Shown here one piece after another: positions 1 to 13,700 of a stretch of DNA of 64,000 nt. A program made the translations under genes and the position numbers. Positions within the stretch are counted from its first letter, which is position 1, and every line of letters starts with the position of its first letter. The DNA comes from Solenopsis invicta (lineage: Eukaryota > Arthropoda > Insecta > Hymenoptera > Formicidae): assembly GCF_016802725.1 (NCBI RefSeq), contig NC_052677.1, forward strand, positions 19,111,329 to 19,175,328, read 5' to 3'. The notes under the pieces were generated by a model, which worked only from the letters and a program-made list of their open reading frames with translations, searched no databases and had not been told where the DNA came from.

Positions 1-1
1 A

Positions 2-290
2 AAAATACGTGTTTGGCGGGAGTTAATAATTTTTTATTAAATATTAAATAACGGAATCGACCGGAACTTTTCGGAAGGCGCTTTGTTACGTTAAGAACTA
101 TTGGAAAAATATTTTTTGGTACACAGAACTCTCGAATAAAGACCAGCGTCTCACCCATATATGACAAAATACGTGTTTGGCGGGAGTTAATAATTTTTTA
201 TTAAATATTAAATAACGGAATCGACCGGAACTCTTCGGAAGGCGTTTATATACATTCAGAACTGGAGGAAAAATATTTTTTTGTACACGA
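2..290. repeat. Two tandem copies of a 164-bp unit
   Basis: The block starting aaaatacgtgtttggcggga occurs at about 3 and again at about 167, with near-identity for the next 70 bases and looser similarity after that. The unit probably continues left of the window. Confidence 0.85.
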
Positions 291-442
291 AACTCTATTA
301 TGTAATATTATAAAATAAATATTTTATAATAATTTTTTTTTTTATTAAATAAACTATGTTAAACGCTAGAACTCTTTCTAGAACTCATCTAGAACTATAG
401 ATCTTTTAAAATCCTGCAAGAATTGGGTCTGGAAAATGACGC

Positions 443-488
443 AGGACAAACTGAGACGCTGCGTGAACCTGGCGTCTCACTTTGTCCT
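443..488. repeat. 17-bp inverted repeat (hairpin)
   Basis: Arms 443-459 and 472-488 (aggacaaactgagacgc and its complement with one mismatch) around a 12-base loop. Confidence 0.8.
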
Positions 489-1590
489 ATACGTTTTTTT
501 CGCTTTAAAGGCCAGAACTATTTGTTTTATCTATCAGGAACTATAGAACTATTGTAAATAAAGCCAGAACTCTCAACATTTCGTGAGTTTCCACGAAATG
601 ATACGCCAGCTTCACACACACAGAAAAACGCGAGACAAAATCTTGGCGCGGTCCGGGAGTTCGAGGGGGCGGGGAAGAAATACAGAGAAGAAATTCAGAA
701 CGCGCTGCCGTAACCGGGGCTTTAGCCCTCGCGTCGCGACGTCGGCCTGTCAGACTGCACCGTCTCGGTGACGAGGGCTGTTGGCCGTCGCCCTTGGAAT
801 TTCCACGTAAATAAAATCTCCGGAAGCGTGTGTACGCGAGTGTACCTCTCGAGAGCGCGAGAGAGCGATGCCGGACGCAAAAAGGAAAAGGAAAGGGAAA
901 GGGAAAAGGAAGAGGAAGGGAAGAGAAGCGAGAGACGTTCGTTATACGTTCGTCGCGTCGCCTCATGCCTCGACGCATCCTTGACGTCGAGATTCACCCG
1001 ACGCCGACGGTTACGACGTAACGACGTGTGCGACACCCTGTGTGTATATACATAGTGTCGTACACACCCCTATACGAGGCAACGTGCTTTCACGGTGTAG
1101 CAAGACGGCGGCGTTGTAATTGAAAACGAGACTGTCGGAGTAACTGCGATTGCTTTTTCATTACAGTGGCAATTAGAGACACGGACGCAGACACAGACAG
1201 AATCCATGTTCGCTGTCTCGTTACGGTGTTAACTGACGTAATGGCGACTTGTAATTTTTTTTACAGCAAACCCACTAACTTTTTCTTTTTTAAAAATAGG
1301 CTACGAAATAACGAACTTTAACGCAGAATTAATGGAGAATTAAGAGGCAAATTAATGTGTAATAAATCTTAATTATCTTAATTATCGTGACAATTGCAGA
1401 TCACGTGAAACGTAACAATTTTTTTCATTCAAAAAATAGAAAGATTATTATTATTACTATTTTTTGGGGAGGGGGGGAGGGAAAGAATTATACGTGTAAA
1501 CGGAAATTACTTTCGTGAGCTATTGTTTTACCATTTGTACGAGATTGCTGGAACATATGGCTTTATGTGAGATTTTATTGCTGTTTGCAG

Positions 1591-1755
1591 TGGTGGCTCA
1601 GGCATACAAAGTCGAGGTGGAGGTGACGGGGGGCGCATCGAGGGGATGCACCGCAATATTACGCTGCATCATACCCAGCTACGTCAAAGATTTGGTGCGC
1701 GTCGTATCCTGGCTGCACGAACCTTCATCCTACATATACCCCTCGCTACAAGGAG
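1591..1755 (+). CDS. Dscam2: Dscam2 exon: Ig2, first half
   Basis: Reads VVAQAYKVEVEV, then the first Ig cysteine in LRCIIPSYVKD and the core Trp in VVSWLHEP. Acceptor tttgcag precedes 1591 and donor gtaaat follows 1755. It starts and ends in phase 1. This matches Dscam exon 4, so the coding start of the gene is upstream of the window. Confidence 0.9.
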
Positions 1756-4700
1756 GTAAATGTTTATAACGAAAATCTACATGCGAGCGTGTAGTGTGTA
1801 CACTCCTTTGCAGTATAAAAACGCGAAATTTCATGTAATGCACCGCAACGTAAAAGGCTAACTAAGGCCCAATTGAAATATTCAAAATGCATAACTTTTT
1901 ACGTTCGCGTAATACAAGAGGTTTGCTCAGCAACGTAAATCCCTCTCCCATCTCACGCGGAAAAAGATTATTCGCGGGAAAGTAAATTTTCGCGGTTCCG
2001 CAACGAGATGTACGTAAGGATTAAGTCGCGCAAAAGTAAAACGATGAGAAACACGTGCTGCAATTATTTCATATACATGAGACGCGTGATTCCACTGCAC
2101 CGGAGATTTTCAACGAAAACTTGTGGTAGCTTTTCAACTTTAATTAAACTCCAGACGCCTCGTGCTTAAATATATAAGCAATTTCTCATTCATTTTCTAC
2201 GTCACTTTATCGTTATGTCGGAATTTTCTTTCTCTATAACTAGTTACTATGCCAATCAATGAATAAATAAACATAGGAAATATTCTGGTTTGAAAGGTTG
2301 AAAAGATATTTTCAGAAATATTTTTTTTTAAATCTAAAAACTAATTAATATCAAATTAATCAAACAAAAAGGAACATTATGTGATGTACCTTATAAAAGA
2401 ATTCGTGTCGATATTCCTAATAGTTTCCGAGAAATTCATTCGACCAGATCGAAAAATACGATTTCGAGAAAAACGATTTTACAGTTTCAAATACACTTTG
2501 TTTTATACAGAATGCAATTTATAATTTCGTGAAATTATGAAATATCAATAAAACGCTTAGACAATGTATTTAAAAATCTTCAAATGTATTAAGAAAATTT
2601 GTATTTTTAAAAAATCAACTTTTCTCATCTTTTAAACCAAAATATCTCCTTAAATCATATTATTCTATACTTTTTAATATTGTAGGCAGTGACCTATAAT
2701 ATTGACGGCATTGTCGTCAGTGGTTGGGGAATGGTGAGCTCACCTCAGAGTCGATCATGGGGTTGAGCACAAAAATTTTTGAATACTTCGGGAAAGCTTT
2801 AGAATTCTTGTGCAGGCATTGGCGTATGATAATGGGCACGCGGTAGTGTTCATAATTGCATGGCATTGCCTTAATTTTAATATAGGATTGACGGCATTGT
2901 AGGCATTGACTAACAATAAGCATTGTCGGCAGTGTACAAAAATGTCGGCAGTGTTTTACAGCAATGCAAAAATTTCGTGAAATTATGAAATATCAATAAA
3001 ACGCTTAGACAATGTATTTAAAAATCTTCAAATGTATTAAGAAAATTTGTATTTTTAAAAAATCAACTTTTCTCATCTTTTAAACCAAAATATCTCCTTA
3101 AATCATATTATTCTATACTTTTTAATTTTATTTTTTTCAATGAATATTTTTCACGTGTATCTAATGATTTTTATTTTCACAAAAATGTGTCTAAATAATT
3201 CTCGCTTTAAAGTTTACTACTGCAGCTGAATCTTCAAATAATTTCGTTAATCCTGGCTCTCGCGGCTGCAAAGACTGATACGAACCCGGGAAACATCCCG
3301 GCCGGATTTTCGCGGATGTAGCACGGTGGCAATAGAGGGGAGGAAAAAAAAAGAATAATACGGATATAGCGACAATACGAGGCGATTTCAGCGTAGCCAC
3401 CGCGCTGGTACGCTGCGCTATGCCGAGACTCGACTCTACGGCCATCGCCTACGAGAACTAAAATTTAATATCCGCCGCGGACGCCCGCGCTGAAATTTAA
3501 TATCCACAATAATGCGGCGTCTCCTTCCCGCAGCTCGCGGTGCGGGATGCGCGAGTCGGGATTGTCGGGTTCATTAGTAGCTCGCAGAGATTAATCAGAT
3601 TTGCTGTAAACGCGAATCCGCCCCCAGAAAATTGCGTACAAGGGCGCAAGGTAGAAGCGTTATACATAATTAAACATTTCGCGTACTGCGATTTTATTAG
3701 CGGTCGTAATTAGCAGTAAACTAAGTTACAACAAAAGGCGTGTGGTTATACGTATTTATATCGCGCGCGAATATAAATTCTTTCGCTTATCGAGATATTA
3801 CGAACCTTAAAATACTTTAACCGAGATCGATAATCGTGAAAGGTTTCAACAGAGGTCGGTAAAATAACTGATAAGACTTATTTAAAATAAAAAATAGATT
3901 CCAGAAACTTATTTAAAATATAAAATAAGAAATAGATCATAAAAAGTTATTTAAAATAATAATACTAAATTGACTATTTTATTTTTAATACACATTCTAA
4001 ATAACGTTAATTTAAATACGACCGACTTTTTCTATTTATAATACTGATTTTTCTTTCTTGATTTTAATAAAAAAAAAGTCAAATCCAATAGAAATTAACG
4101 AGTAGTAAAACTTATTTAAAATATTTATAATATATAATTTCTTTCTTTTTCTCTATTTAAAATAGAGAATGAAAAACAAGACTATAAGAAGTTATATTTA
4201 AAAAATATATATATTAAATAACTAATTTATTTTATTTTAAATATATATTTTAAATAACATTACTTTAAATACGACCGATCGTTGGGTTTCAATGAATATT
4301 TATTATGTTCATTCAGTATAATAGTCTCATATCGCCGCTTGGGAAAGATACTTTTTCCACGTCGTATCTGCCATCGCGATTGTGCCAGTATCAAGGACGT
4401 AATTCGCTCCACGTATGTACATAGTGTCCAGCTCATGTACCCGCAATATATACATATGCGTGCCGCATCTATCGTGAATGGAACCCGCGCACCCGGCTAT
4501 AGGCACTCCGGTCTGTCGAATGTAATACCTGAACTACATAGACCATTCGGTCCACCTGATTTAGCGAACAATCTATTCAGAAGGCTACCTTATCGCAGCT
4601 GCCGCCCTTAGTTACTCTAATGTCTCGCGAACGAGCTCACTCAGCCGCGTAAATGTATGCACGGTTGATATACGTAGTCGTAAAAGTACAGATTATGTGT

Positions 4701-7700
4701 AAAATGCATTTTCGTACGTAAATGCAAAAATATTGTCACTGTTGTAGGAATGTTTCGTATGTAACTTTTTGTCGTGCTAATTAATTGCAAAAGATATACT
4801 TTGATAACAGATTCTACGACGAATTGAAATGCAATTCTTTTCTTTTTCTGCAGTCTCGCTTCACTCTTCAATAACCCGTTAAATTGAAAAAAAATTCCAA
4901 TTCCCTAAAATCACGAAAATTCGTAAAATTTATTGGAAGAGAGAAAACTTATTTCCTTTTAGTTTGTTTCAGATCTTTCGTTCTTTATATTAGATATCTC
5001 TATTCTACTTTCCGTCATTAATATTTTGCGTTAAAAAAAAAATCCTCTCTTATACCGTCAAATAATAAATCTATCATTTAATTGTTGAAAAAAAGTTGCT
5101 GAATGTATCGCTTAAACCTCATACTCTTATCGCTTAAACCTCATACTATACCTCATTAAAATTTTTATATTTTTACTTAATATAAGTAGCATTTAGTAAC
5201 AATACTACGAAATAAATAAGAAATAAGTTATATAAATAAAAAATAAAAATAAGTATTGATTCCTTATATTTTTAATTATTTCGATTCATAAATTCAATAA
5301 TTTCAAAGGCGATATAATTTAGAAAACATACAGGTATGATTTAGATGAGCGGATAACTGAAAATGTTTTGCAACATATTACAAAAAATTTAATTAAATTT
5401 AATTAATTAAACTTAATTAATTAAAATTAATTTATTATCAGTAGAAAGTTAAACATTATAATAATAATAAGTAACTAAAATACCAAGATGCAATTTCCAG
5501 CGTTTATTTACGTAGAAATTAATATATTAAATAAAAAATATAATAAAAAATAACTAAACTTTTCAAAAAGAAATGTTTAATTCCAAGATATTAAAATGTT
5601 TTATTTCTATTCTATTTTTTAAATTCTTAAAAATGTTTCAGTACGTTGTTTAAATTTAAAACGTTAAAACATTTTTAATTATTAAAAACTGCTTCAGCTT
5701 TAAACGTTTTAATGTTTAAATCTAAATACCGTTTAAAACTAAAATCTTTTTAAGTATTTAAAAAACAGAGACAGAAAAATAAACATTTCAACATTTTAGA
5801 ATTAAGCGCTTCTTTTTTTAACGAAATGGTATTTGGCAACTTTCCTTTAACCAATAACGAAGAAATTTCTAATAAAACGAGAATAGTTGTTGCGAGGCAG
5901 CAGCGCAAGTTTAAACTTGAATCGCTAACTATTTTGCATATCAAAAGATGAAATAATTCATCGAATTGATATTACTCACAAGTAGCCGCAGTACGCGCGC
6001 GCGATCTAACAATAAGTAGCATAACGAAACAACGATTGTAGAGCACGTAGAGCGTGATTCGCAGGTCCCGAAAAGGCTCAAGTTTCTAGGGCAGGTTTCG
6101 CAACTGTTTAGGATAATTGTGGTCGTTAAACGTTGTGGTCGGGCTTATCTAAGGAAACCCGGAGCTTAGTTCGGGCAAGGGAGAAAGCGGGGGCGAGTGA
6201 GACGGCGACGCCCCAACGTCACGTAGATCGGACAAGGGTGGAGTCGCGGAATTAGCGTAATTATCGTGCAGCCGAGTGCGGCCGTGCCCCCGAAAATATC
6301 GTAATCCGGCAGGGCGTGGCGTTATCGCGGTCGTTAAAGATAACCGACACGGTTTATCGGGAAACGTTGATCCCAATTATTGCCGCCGCGCATTCAATAT
6401 GAATAATACGACGGGATTAGGAAGTCGTGTATTATTCATGCACGGCAAGCGGAACTCTGTCGAAGCGCGTTGTTTTGGGCTCACACGAATTTTGCGGTCG
6501 ATTGCGAAGAGCAAACACATAATCCCCGATGCGTAATGTATTATGTATAGTGAAAAAAAGAACAGAAAAAGATTAAGGCCGATCCGCATTCGTATCTCAC
6601 TTTTTTTTTATCGATAAATACATCTTTAACCCTTAACGGTTGGTGGAGGTCTGCGTGATCCCAACGAAAGTTTCTCTACGTTATTCAACTTTTAACGCTA
6701 TATGTAGTATATTATATCGACAACAGTTTTAGGTTCCAGAGGGTAGAGACGTTAAAGAGTGCTGTTGAAGAATGTTGAGTAATTTTTTTATTTAAAACAA
6801 TCAATAGCTCGATAGTTAGAGTCATTTTGATCTCGTGTGATCGTTTAAATATTTTACTAAAGTGTGATTGTTAAGGGTTAAGTACATTATATAGTATTTT
6901 ACATTATATATTATAGAATGAGAATTAATAAATATATTTTTACTGATGAAAGTGAGAAAAATGAATACGGATCGTATCAAATTAAGTATCATATACAAGT
7001 TGTTCCGAATCTACGAAAATTGTTTCGTAGTTAGTCAGATAAACTTTTGCAAGATCCATTCTGGTAAAAAATATCCGACAGGCTACGCGTCTGAAAATAT
7101 CAAGATTAAACGTATAAGCCTGTAAAAAAGTCGATGACAGAGATACTTTAGTGTTATACGGTTTTCCGGAGCATCTTGTATATATACGATACGACGTCTT
7201 TCGATACGTTTGGCATTTCACGACGCTTTCGATCGCTACGTTTTGTAGATGGCAAGTTCCACCTGCTTCCCACGGGAGAGCTTCTGGTGCACAGCCTCGA
7301 GTTCAGCGACCAGCTGAACGGCTACAGATGCCGCACGATGCACCGTCTCACGAGACAAGTGGTCGTTAGCTCTATAGCCAACATTAGGATAGCAGGTGAG
7401 TCTCGGTAACGCCGATAAGTTTCGAAGGAAACTGCCGCGCATCGGTGGAAAACGCTGTATTTGTGACGCACCGAGTTTTCTCCATTCTGCTTCACAGATC
7501 ATAGAGGCGTAATGCCTCCCGTGATACTCGAAAACTCCGGTGTCGTTCACGTCGCCCAGGACGAATCGACGTCGTTAGTCTGCGTGGCGCAAGCCTGCCC
7601 CTCGCCCGAGTATCGGTAAGTGTTTGCGAAAACCTTTTAACACCCACGATCTCAAGAGCGAAAGCACCGCGTGTTACCAGCCAAGCTTTGATCGTAACTC

Positions 7701-10700
7701 TCAATTTCCTTATCGTTTCATTTACTTGGCAAAAAGAAAAAAATGGAAAAAAACTTTTTTCGGTAAAGAAGGTATCGAGAGGAGGAGACGTTGAGAAAAA
7801 GTGTTTTTTTTTTATTTCTCATTTTATCCTTCTTTTTCTCATCGTGTGTAAAAAATCAAGGCTCTGTTCAACGAGGAAGATGATATCGAGAAGACGTATA
7901 GATGTGGGCGAATCAAGTATTTGTGAGGTCGAATCGAATCGTTGATAGCATTTTCGAAATCGAATTTAATCGCATCTAAAATTTTTACGTCGAATCGAAT
8001 CGAATTGAATCGAAACGAATCGAATCTCTCTCTCTTTGATTCAAATGTGAATCGAATTCAAATCAAATTTTGTCGGTTTTACATTATTGTACATGCTGAT
8101 TTAAGCATAATAAAGTATTTTCAATGACGTTGCGGATCCCTTTAAATAAATAATAAAATTAGTCGCAAGAATTTTAGAAATTAATTAGAAAAAACCGATA
8201 TGCTTAGTAAAAATTTATAATAGATGCTAAAGAGTACAAAAGTATTATAAATTTATGACAAATGAGCACTGAATATGTTACGAACAAATTACAATGTCGT
8301 TAAATGTTAGGAAAATATAATGGAACAATTTTGTTCCAAATTTTGTTTAAAAAAATATTAGGTCAAAAAAAGATTATTACACATTGGGTTATTACGTTAA
8401 ATCCACATTCTCTCTATTACGTTTTCTATAAGTATCGTAAAAACAAACAAGTACACGTGCGCACTTGGCACAACGAGATCGCTCGTCGCGAGTGCAGAGA
8501 AGGCATCCGCGAATCGCGGAAAGGGACACGTTCACGTCTCTGACGTCCGTCGGTATTTCTTATCGAATCGTAACGAGCCTCGGAAAAACACGTCCGCAAC
8601 GTCCATTCACCGTTTCGACATAGTACTACGCGCGTAAGCGCTCCCGGGAACTCGCGCGCGCGTAGGACTAGGTCAGTTAAGCGCCGCGAGCACGTGCCGC
8701 ACGATCAGCTGATCGCGCGTGCACAGTCAACCGACTAACCGCCGACGGCCTTAGTCCCCCCTCGCGATTTCAGGGATCACGTTACGATACGATCGCCAAA
8801 ATCCCCTCCCTGCGTGCGTCGCGTCGCACGCACGTGAAACGAAACTGCGCTGGAGCGCACGAAGCTTCCGCTACACGAAGAAGAAATCGAAGCAATCCTT
8901 TCTAACAGGTCGTCGAGAAGACGCAAAGACCAATCAATTATTTTTCTCATTTTCATAATTTATACTACACATAGAAAAATATCAATTCTATTATATAAAA
9001 AAAGCGTCTACTCAATTTTTGTTTCTTCTCGTAAATAACAATTATCTTTGATAAAGAATAGTTTCTTTATAATTGTTTTAAAATATATTTGTTACAAATT
9101 TTTTTAAAAATTCATTATTATATATATTGAAAAAAAAATTATACTCTTTTATACTCTTTAGAAGAACATTATAAATTGTATCGAAAAAAAGACTAGAATA
9201 ATAAACAAATTACATTTTTGTTTTAAACTTAATATTTTTGATTAAAATAATAAATTACTAGGATTCATAATATATTTTAAATAAATTTAATGCTAATGAT
9301 GAACTTATGAAATAAATAAAATTTACTTAATTTAAATATACATATATTTTTCATAGTTATTCAACGCAAAAGTTTCGAGCATTGCAAAAATTCGACCATT
9401 GCAAATTTTATTAAGTACAAATGAGAATACAAATATAGTGAAATTGTGAAGTTTTATAAAAAAATTAAAGATACTACTATTTGAGTTATTCAACCCAAAA
9501 ATTTCGAGCATGCGAAAATTCTATGTATACATAGAGATTTACTTTAAATAAATTATACTTGTTTCAAGTAAATTTTAAATGTATTTTAAGATTAATGTTA
9601 AGAAAATATTCTTTGCAAAGATAACTCAATTTGTAAGAAAATTAAAAATTGAGTAATTGTTTTTCTAATCAGAAGAATATTTTTCTATTAAAATGTATTA
9701 AAATTATAGAAAGAATTTGGATATTTGCGAAGTTAGACACATTTAAAAACAATATAAAAATGTAACTTGTTTTCACTTTTAAAACCATACTTTTTGAAAT
9801 TTTGATTGATTGTTAAATAATTAATACATTCAACGCTATCATCGGTTACTTACACCGAGCGTTTATATCTAGTCGATCACCAGTGATAGGACGACTGTCA
9901 AATAAATACATCACACATCATACTTTTGTACAATTTAATACCACAAACTCAGTTCTATAAATTAAATACTTTATTGTGCTTTTTAATGTAAAATAAATTT
10001 AGTTAATATACTTGTAAATGAAAAGTCAGCAATATACGCTTAGCGGTGCATGTATTAATTTTGCACAACGTAAAGATTGTACTAATAGTATTAAGAATAC
10101 GTTATATACGTTATCTTTCAATCAAAATATTTTTCATACAAATGTTCTACAAACACAGTTATACTGAATATGCACTGGAAAATCAGGGACTGCGAAAATT
10201 ATCATCATCACATCGGTGATTCGAAACAAATTGTGTATTTTATCATCTTTCCGCAAAATATCGCGGCGGCCACAACATTCAAAATGCCACCGTTATAACT
10301 TTGCAATCGAATGTGATATCGAATCCTATTTGAAAAAGTGCATTGTATCGATATTCGAAATCTCGAATTATTGTTGTCGCTTTTTCGATGTGCTGATTGA
10401 TTCTCATTCAGCGTTTACTTCGTGAACGGTTGTCATCGCGGAGATCGCGTATTTCAACTATGTGTATTGAGAGGTTAATAATGTAATATTCAATTTGTAA
10501 TTTGTATGAAATTATGTAATATTAGAAAGCTTTGTAGCGCGCGCCTGTTTTGTCTAATAAAAATAAGAATTATATATAAAAAATAAAAAAAAGGTTTCCT
10601 ATTGAAAAAGCATTTTATATCGCTACAAAACAGTTTCTTCGTGGCACGTGTAAGAGACATTCCGTGTTACGCGTTTAACGAAATAATGATTTAGCAATTC

Positions 10701-13700
10701 GGACGCGATGGATACGGGACCGATAGTGAGCTCGTTGCGAATGAGTTCTGCCTTTCGTGTCACGTTTAACGCACGTTTAACGTCGACTGAGCTTTCTCAA
10801 CCACGATTCGTACGACACTTGTATCTTACAAGCCATAGTCGCACGGCAGCAAGTCACTTAAAGGAGACGCACTTTCTGGGGTGCTTTTGTCAACCCGCGA
10901 CCTGCTCAAAAATCATAGTTAATCCAGCTGATCGGCCGGTTAGACGCTAGGTACAGCGAAACATGGTCTCACTGAACCGATAACGTGACGGGAAGACAGT
11001 GCACATTGCAACGATCTCCGATACCGAATCGTACCCCGTAATTAATTGTACATTGCCCAATCGAACGCAAAAATTATTTTTTTATCGAATCGCAATGTCT
11101 CTTACACTTACCACGCTGAGGGAAAAAACTCCTATATTGCGATAAATAGTTATTCAAATATTTTTAATAAAATATTTACTTACAGTACATAAATGTTTAT
11201 TGTAATAGAAGAAATAAAACTTAAATTTAATTAATGGTTCTTCTACTAAATAAATATATACTTACATTTATTAAATATTCCATTATTACTATTTGAATAA
11301 ATATTTATCAAAATTGAGTAATTCTTCTCTCAGTACACGAAAAGCTGAAAAAAATAAATTATAGAAAAAAAATCAAAGAATTTCTTTTAAAAAATTATTT
11401 TATGTTTATGCAAGCATCTATTTCGTGGCACGTGCAAAAGACGTTGCTTGTTACGCGATTCGTGAAAAAACGATTTAGTAATTCAAACGCGTTGGATACG
11501 GGATAGATAATGAGATCGTTGCGAATGAATTCTGCCTTTTGTATCACGTTTAACGCACGTTTAACGTCGACTAAGCTTTCTTAACCATGATTCGTACGAC
11601 ACTTGTATCTTACAAGCCATAGTCGCACGGCAGCAAGTCACTTAAAGGAGACGCACTTTCTGGGGTGCTTTTGTCAACCCGCGACGTGCTCACAAATTAT
11701 GGTTAATCCAGCTGATCGGCCGGTTAGACGCTAGGTACAATGAGACATGGTCTCACTGAACCGATAACGTGACGAAAAGACAAAGTACACATTGCAACGG
11801 TCTCCGATACCAAATCGTATCCCGTAATTAATTGCACATTTGCCCAATCAAACGCGAAAATTATTTTTCACGAATAATAATGTCTCTTGCACTTATCACA
11901 AAAAGCTGAAATTTTCTCTATCTGGAAAAGTGTATTGCATCGATACTCGAAATCTCGAAATTTATTGTTGTCGCTTTTTCAATATGCCGATTGGGTCTCA
12001 TTCAGTGCTTACTTCGTAAATGACAGCCGTTCGCGGAGATCGCATATTTTGGCTAGTTATCTTGAGGGATTAATAATTTAATATTCAGTTTGTAATTTGT
12101 ATGAAATTACGTAATATAGATCTTGCAGCGCGCGCCACGTGCGCGCCTGTTTTGTCTAATTATACATATAAAGTACAGTTGAATCATCGCGAGCAAATTA
12201 AAAATTAAATCGCGTAATTTACTCATTCTATTTATCACGAAACGCTTTTCAGATCAGTTTTCGAAGACAATTGCTTCTTCTTTACTAAATTAATGATTCA
12301 TTTCCTAAAATTTTATATAATTAACAAAATTCAACTTTTCCCTTTTTCTCTACGAAAGAGGGCGGAAACTTCCAGATGTTCCTCATAAGTTTCAGAACAA
12401 TTCTGTCGATTAAATCTAAAGCACAAATGAAAACAACTTTACATTTTCACAAACATCGATAATAAATCTTTCAATTCAATTAGAATTGATTTGAAACTGA
12501 AAATTTTGGAGATATCAAGAATCCGCCCCCCCCCCTTCATATTTAATTTAAAACAAAATTTAAAACAAGAAAACTTATCAAAAATAAGTTTTTATTTTCA
12601 TTTCTAAAAATAAGTTTATTTGAAAATTGTAAAAACGATCTGCCAAGTTGTGAAAATACAAAAACAGCTTTTCGCTTTTTCTCAAAAAGTGACATAACTT
12701 TTTCATTTCAAAAAACAATATATTCGGAAAAGTCGCCAATACTAGCACCCTTATATTTCTCAGAAACTAAACATCGTACTGCATTAATACTAATAAAACC
12801 ATGATCTAGTCACAATTAGAATTAAAGAAATAAAAATCCAAAGTTCATACTTTAATGGCATTATTCTATATAAAATCTGCTAAAAACGAATTCTATAAAA
12901 CATAAACGAAATATGCAATTTTCTCTTGCAAAGTAGTTGAAACAATAGTGAGTATATTATTAATATATCTGAATATGTCTGAATTTTGCTGTTACCTAGA
13001 GTGCCAGTTTTATAGTCCAATTTTTCAGACGCTTCTTTTGAATCATGTTGCAAAATTATTATGAAAGTTTTTATAATATGAAACAGTAGTATAAAAACTG
13101 TTACATCATCTGAACAAGAAAACACTTTTTAGTTTGTATTTGTATTTTCTTAAGTTTTAGTTTTGTTCAAGAAATATTAACAAAAAAAAAAAATGGAGTA
13201 TTAGCGACTTTCCTCTACCGTGTATAGTGGATTGGACAACACATATTTAACGCAAGACTTGACGAGCTCCCGCTGGAAGTTCAAAGGTTCCAGAGAACGG
13301 AGTACTTGGTCCACCCTGCACAGCCAAGTGCTAATAACTCAGACAAGTGCACTGCAATTAGACCAAGCCACATTCCGTATCCGGATGGTGTGATTATATG
13401 TGTTCAGACTCACCGTCAGGAGTCGTGAAGTAAGAGTCATTGTTACAAATCATTGTTACAATTTGAAATAAATAAATAACTAAATAACCCGACACGCAAA
13501 TAAAATAAGAATAAAATAAAATCACTAGTTTTAAATTGTCAATTAAGTTGTCGTTACGACCATCAGAGTTAAAATAAGCAATAATATCGGTTTATTCCCA
13601 TGCTGTAACGACGCGAAATTTGTATCGCGTATGCACATACGGATGCAATACGTGCATCACAAAGAATAGGCGACGGTCGGACGGCGCGGCACAATAAAAT

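Larger units (their letters stand above)
1..1590. other. Dscam2 upstream intron
   Basis: No coding exon seen. It holds a two-copy 164-bp tandem repeat (1-290), nine AGAACT hexamers (94-571), a hairpin (443-488), a CpG-rich patch and a polypurine tract near 879-920. Confidence 0.6.
1756..7248 (+). other. Dscam2 intron, 5.5 kb
   Basis: AT-rich, no exon recognised. It holds the direct repeats 2523-2678 and 2971-3126, and a TTAA-flanked inverted-repeat element at 6630-6877. GC-richer patches at 3190-3660 and 6130-6540 have no recognisable gene. Confidence 0.7.

Noticed and set aside
541..1055. Overlapping open frames of 60-145 residues on both strands
   Set aside because: Arg/Ser-rich CpG and polypurine sequence, with no recognisable domain or splice context.
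1515..1590. Signal-peptide-like start MALCEILLLFAVVAQA before the first Dscam2 exon
   Set aside because: The hydrophobic part is intron read through: a good acceptor (tttgcag) lies at 1584-1590, and the sequence after it matches the middle of Ig2, not the N-terminus.
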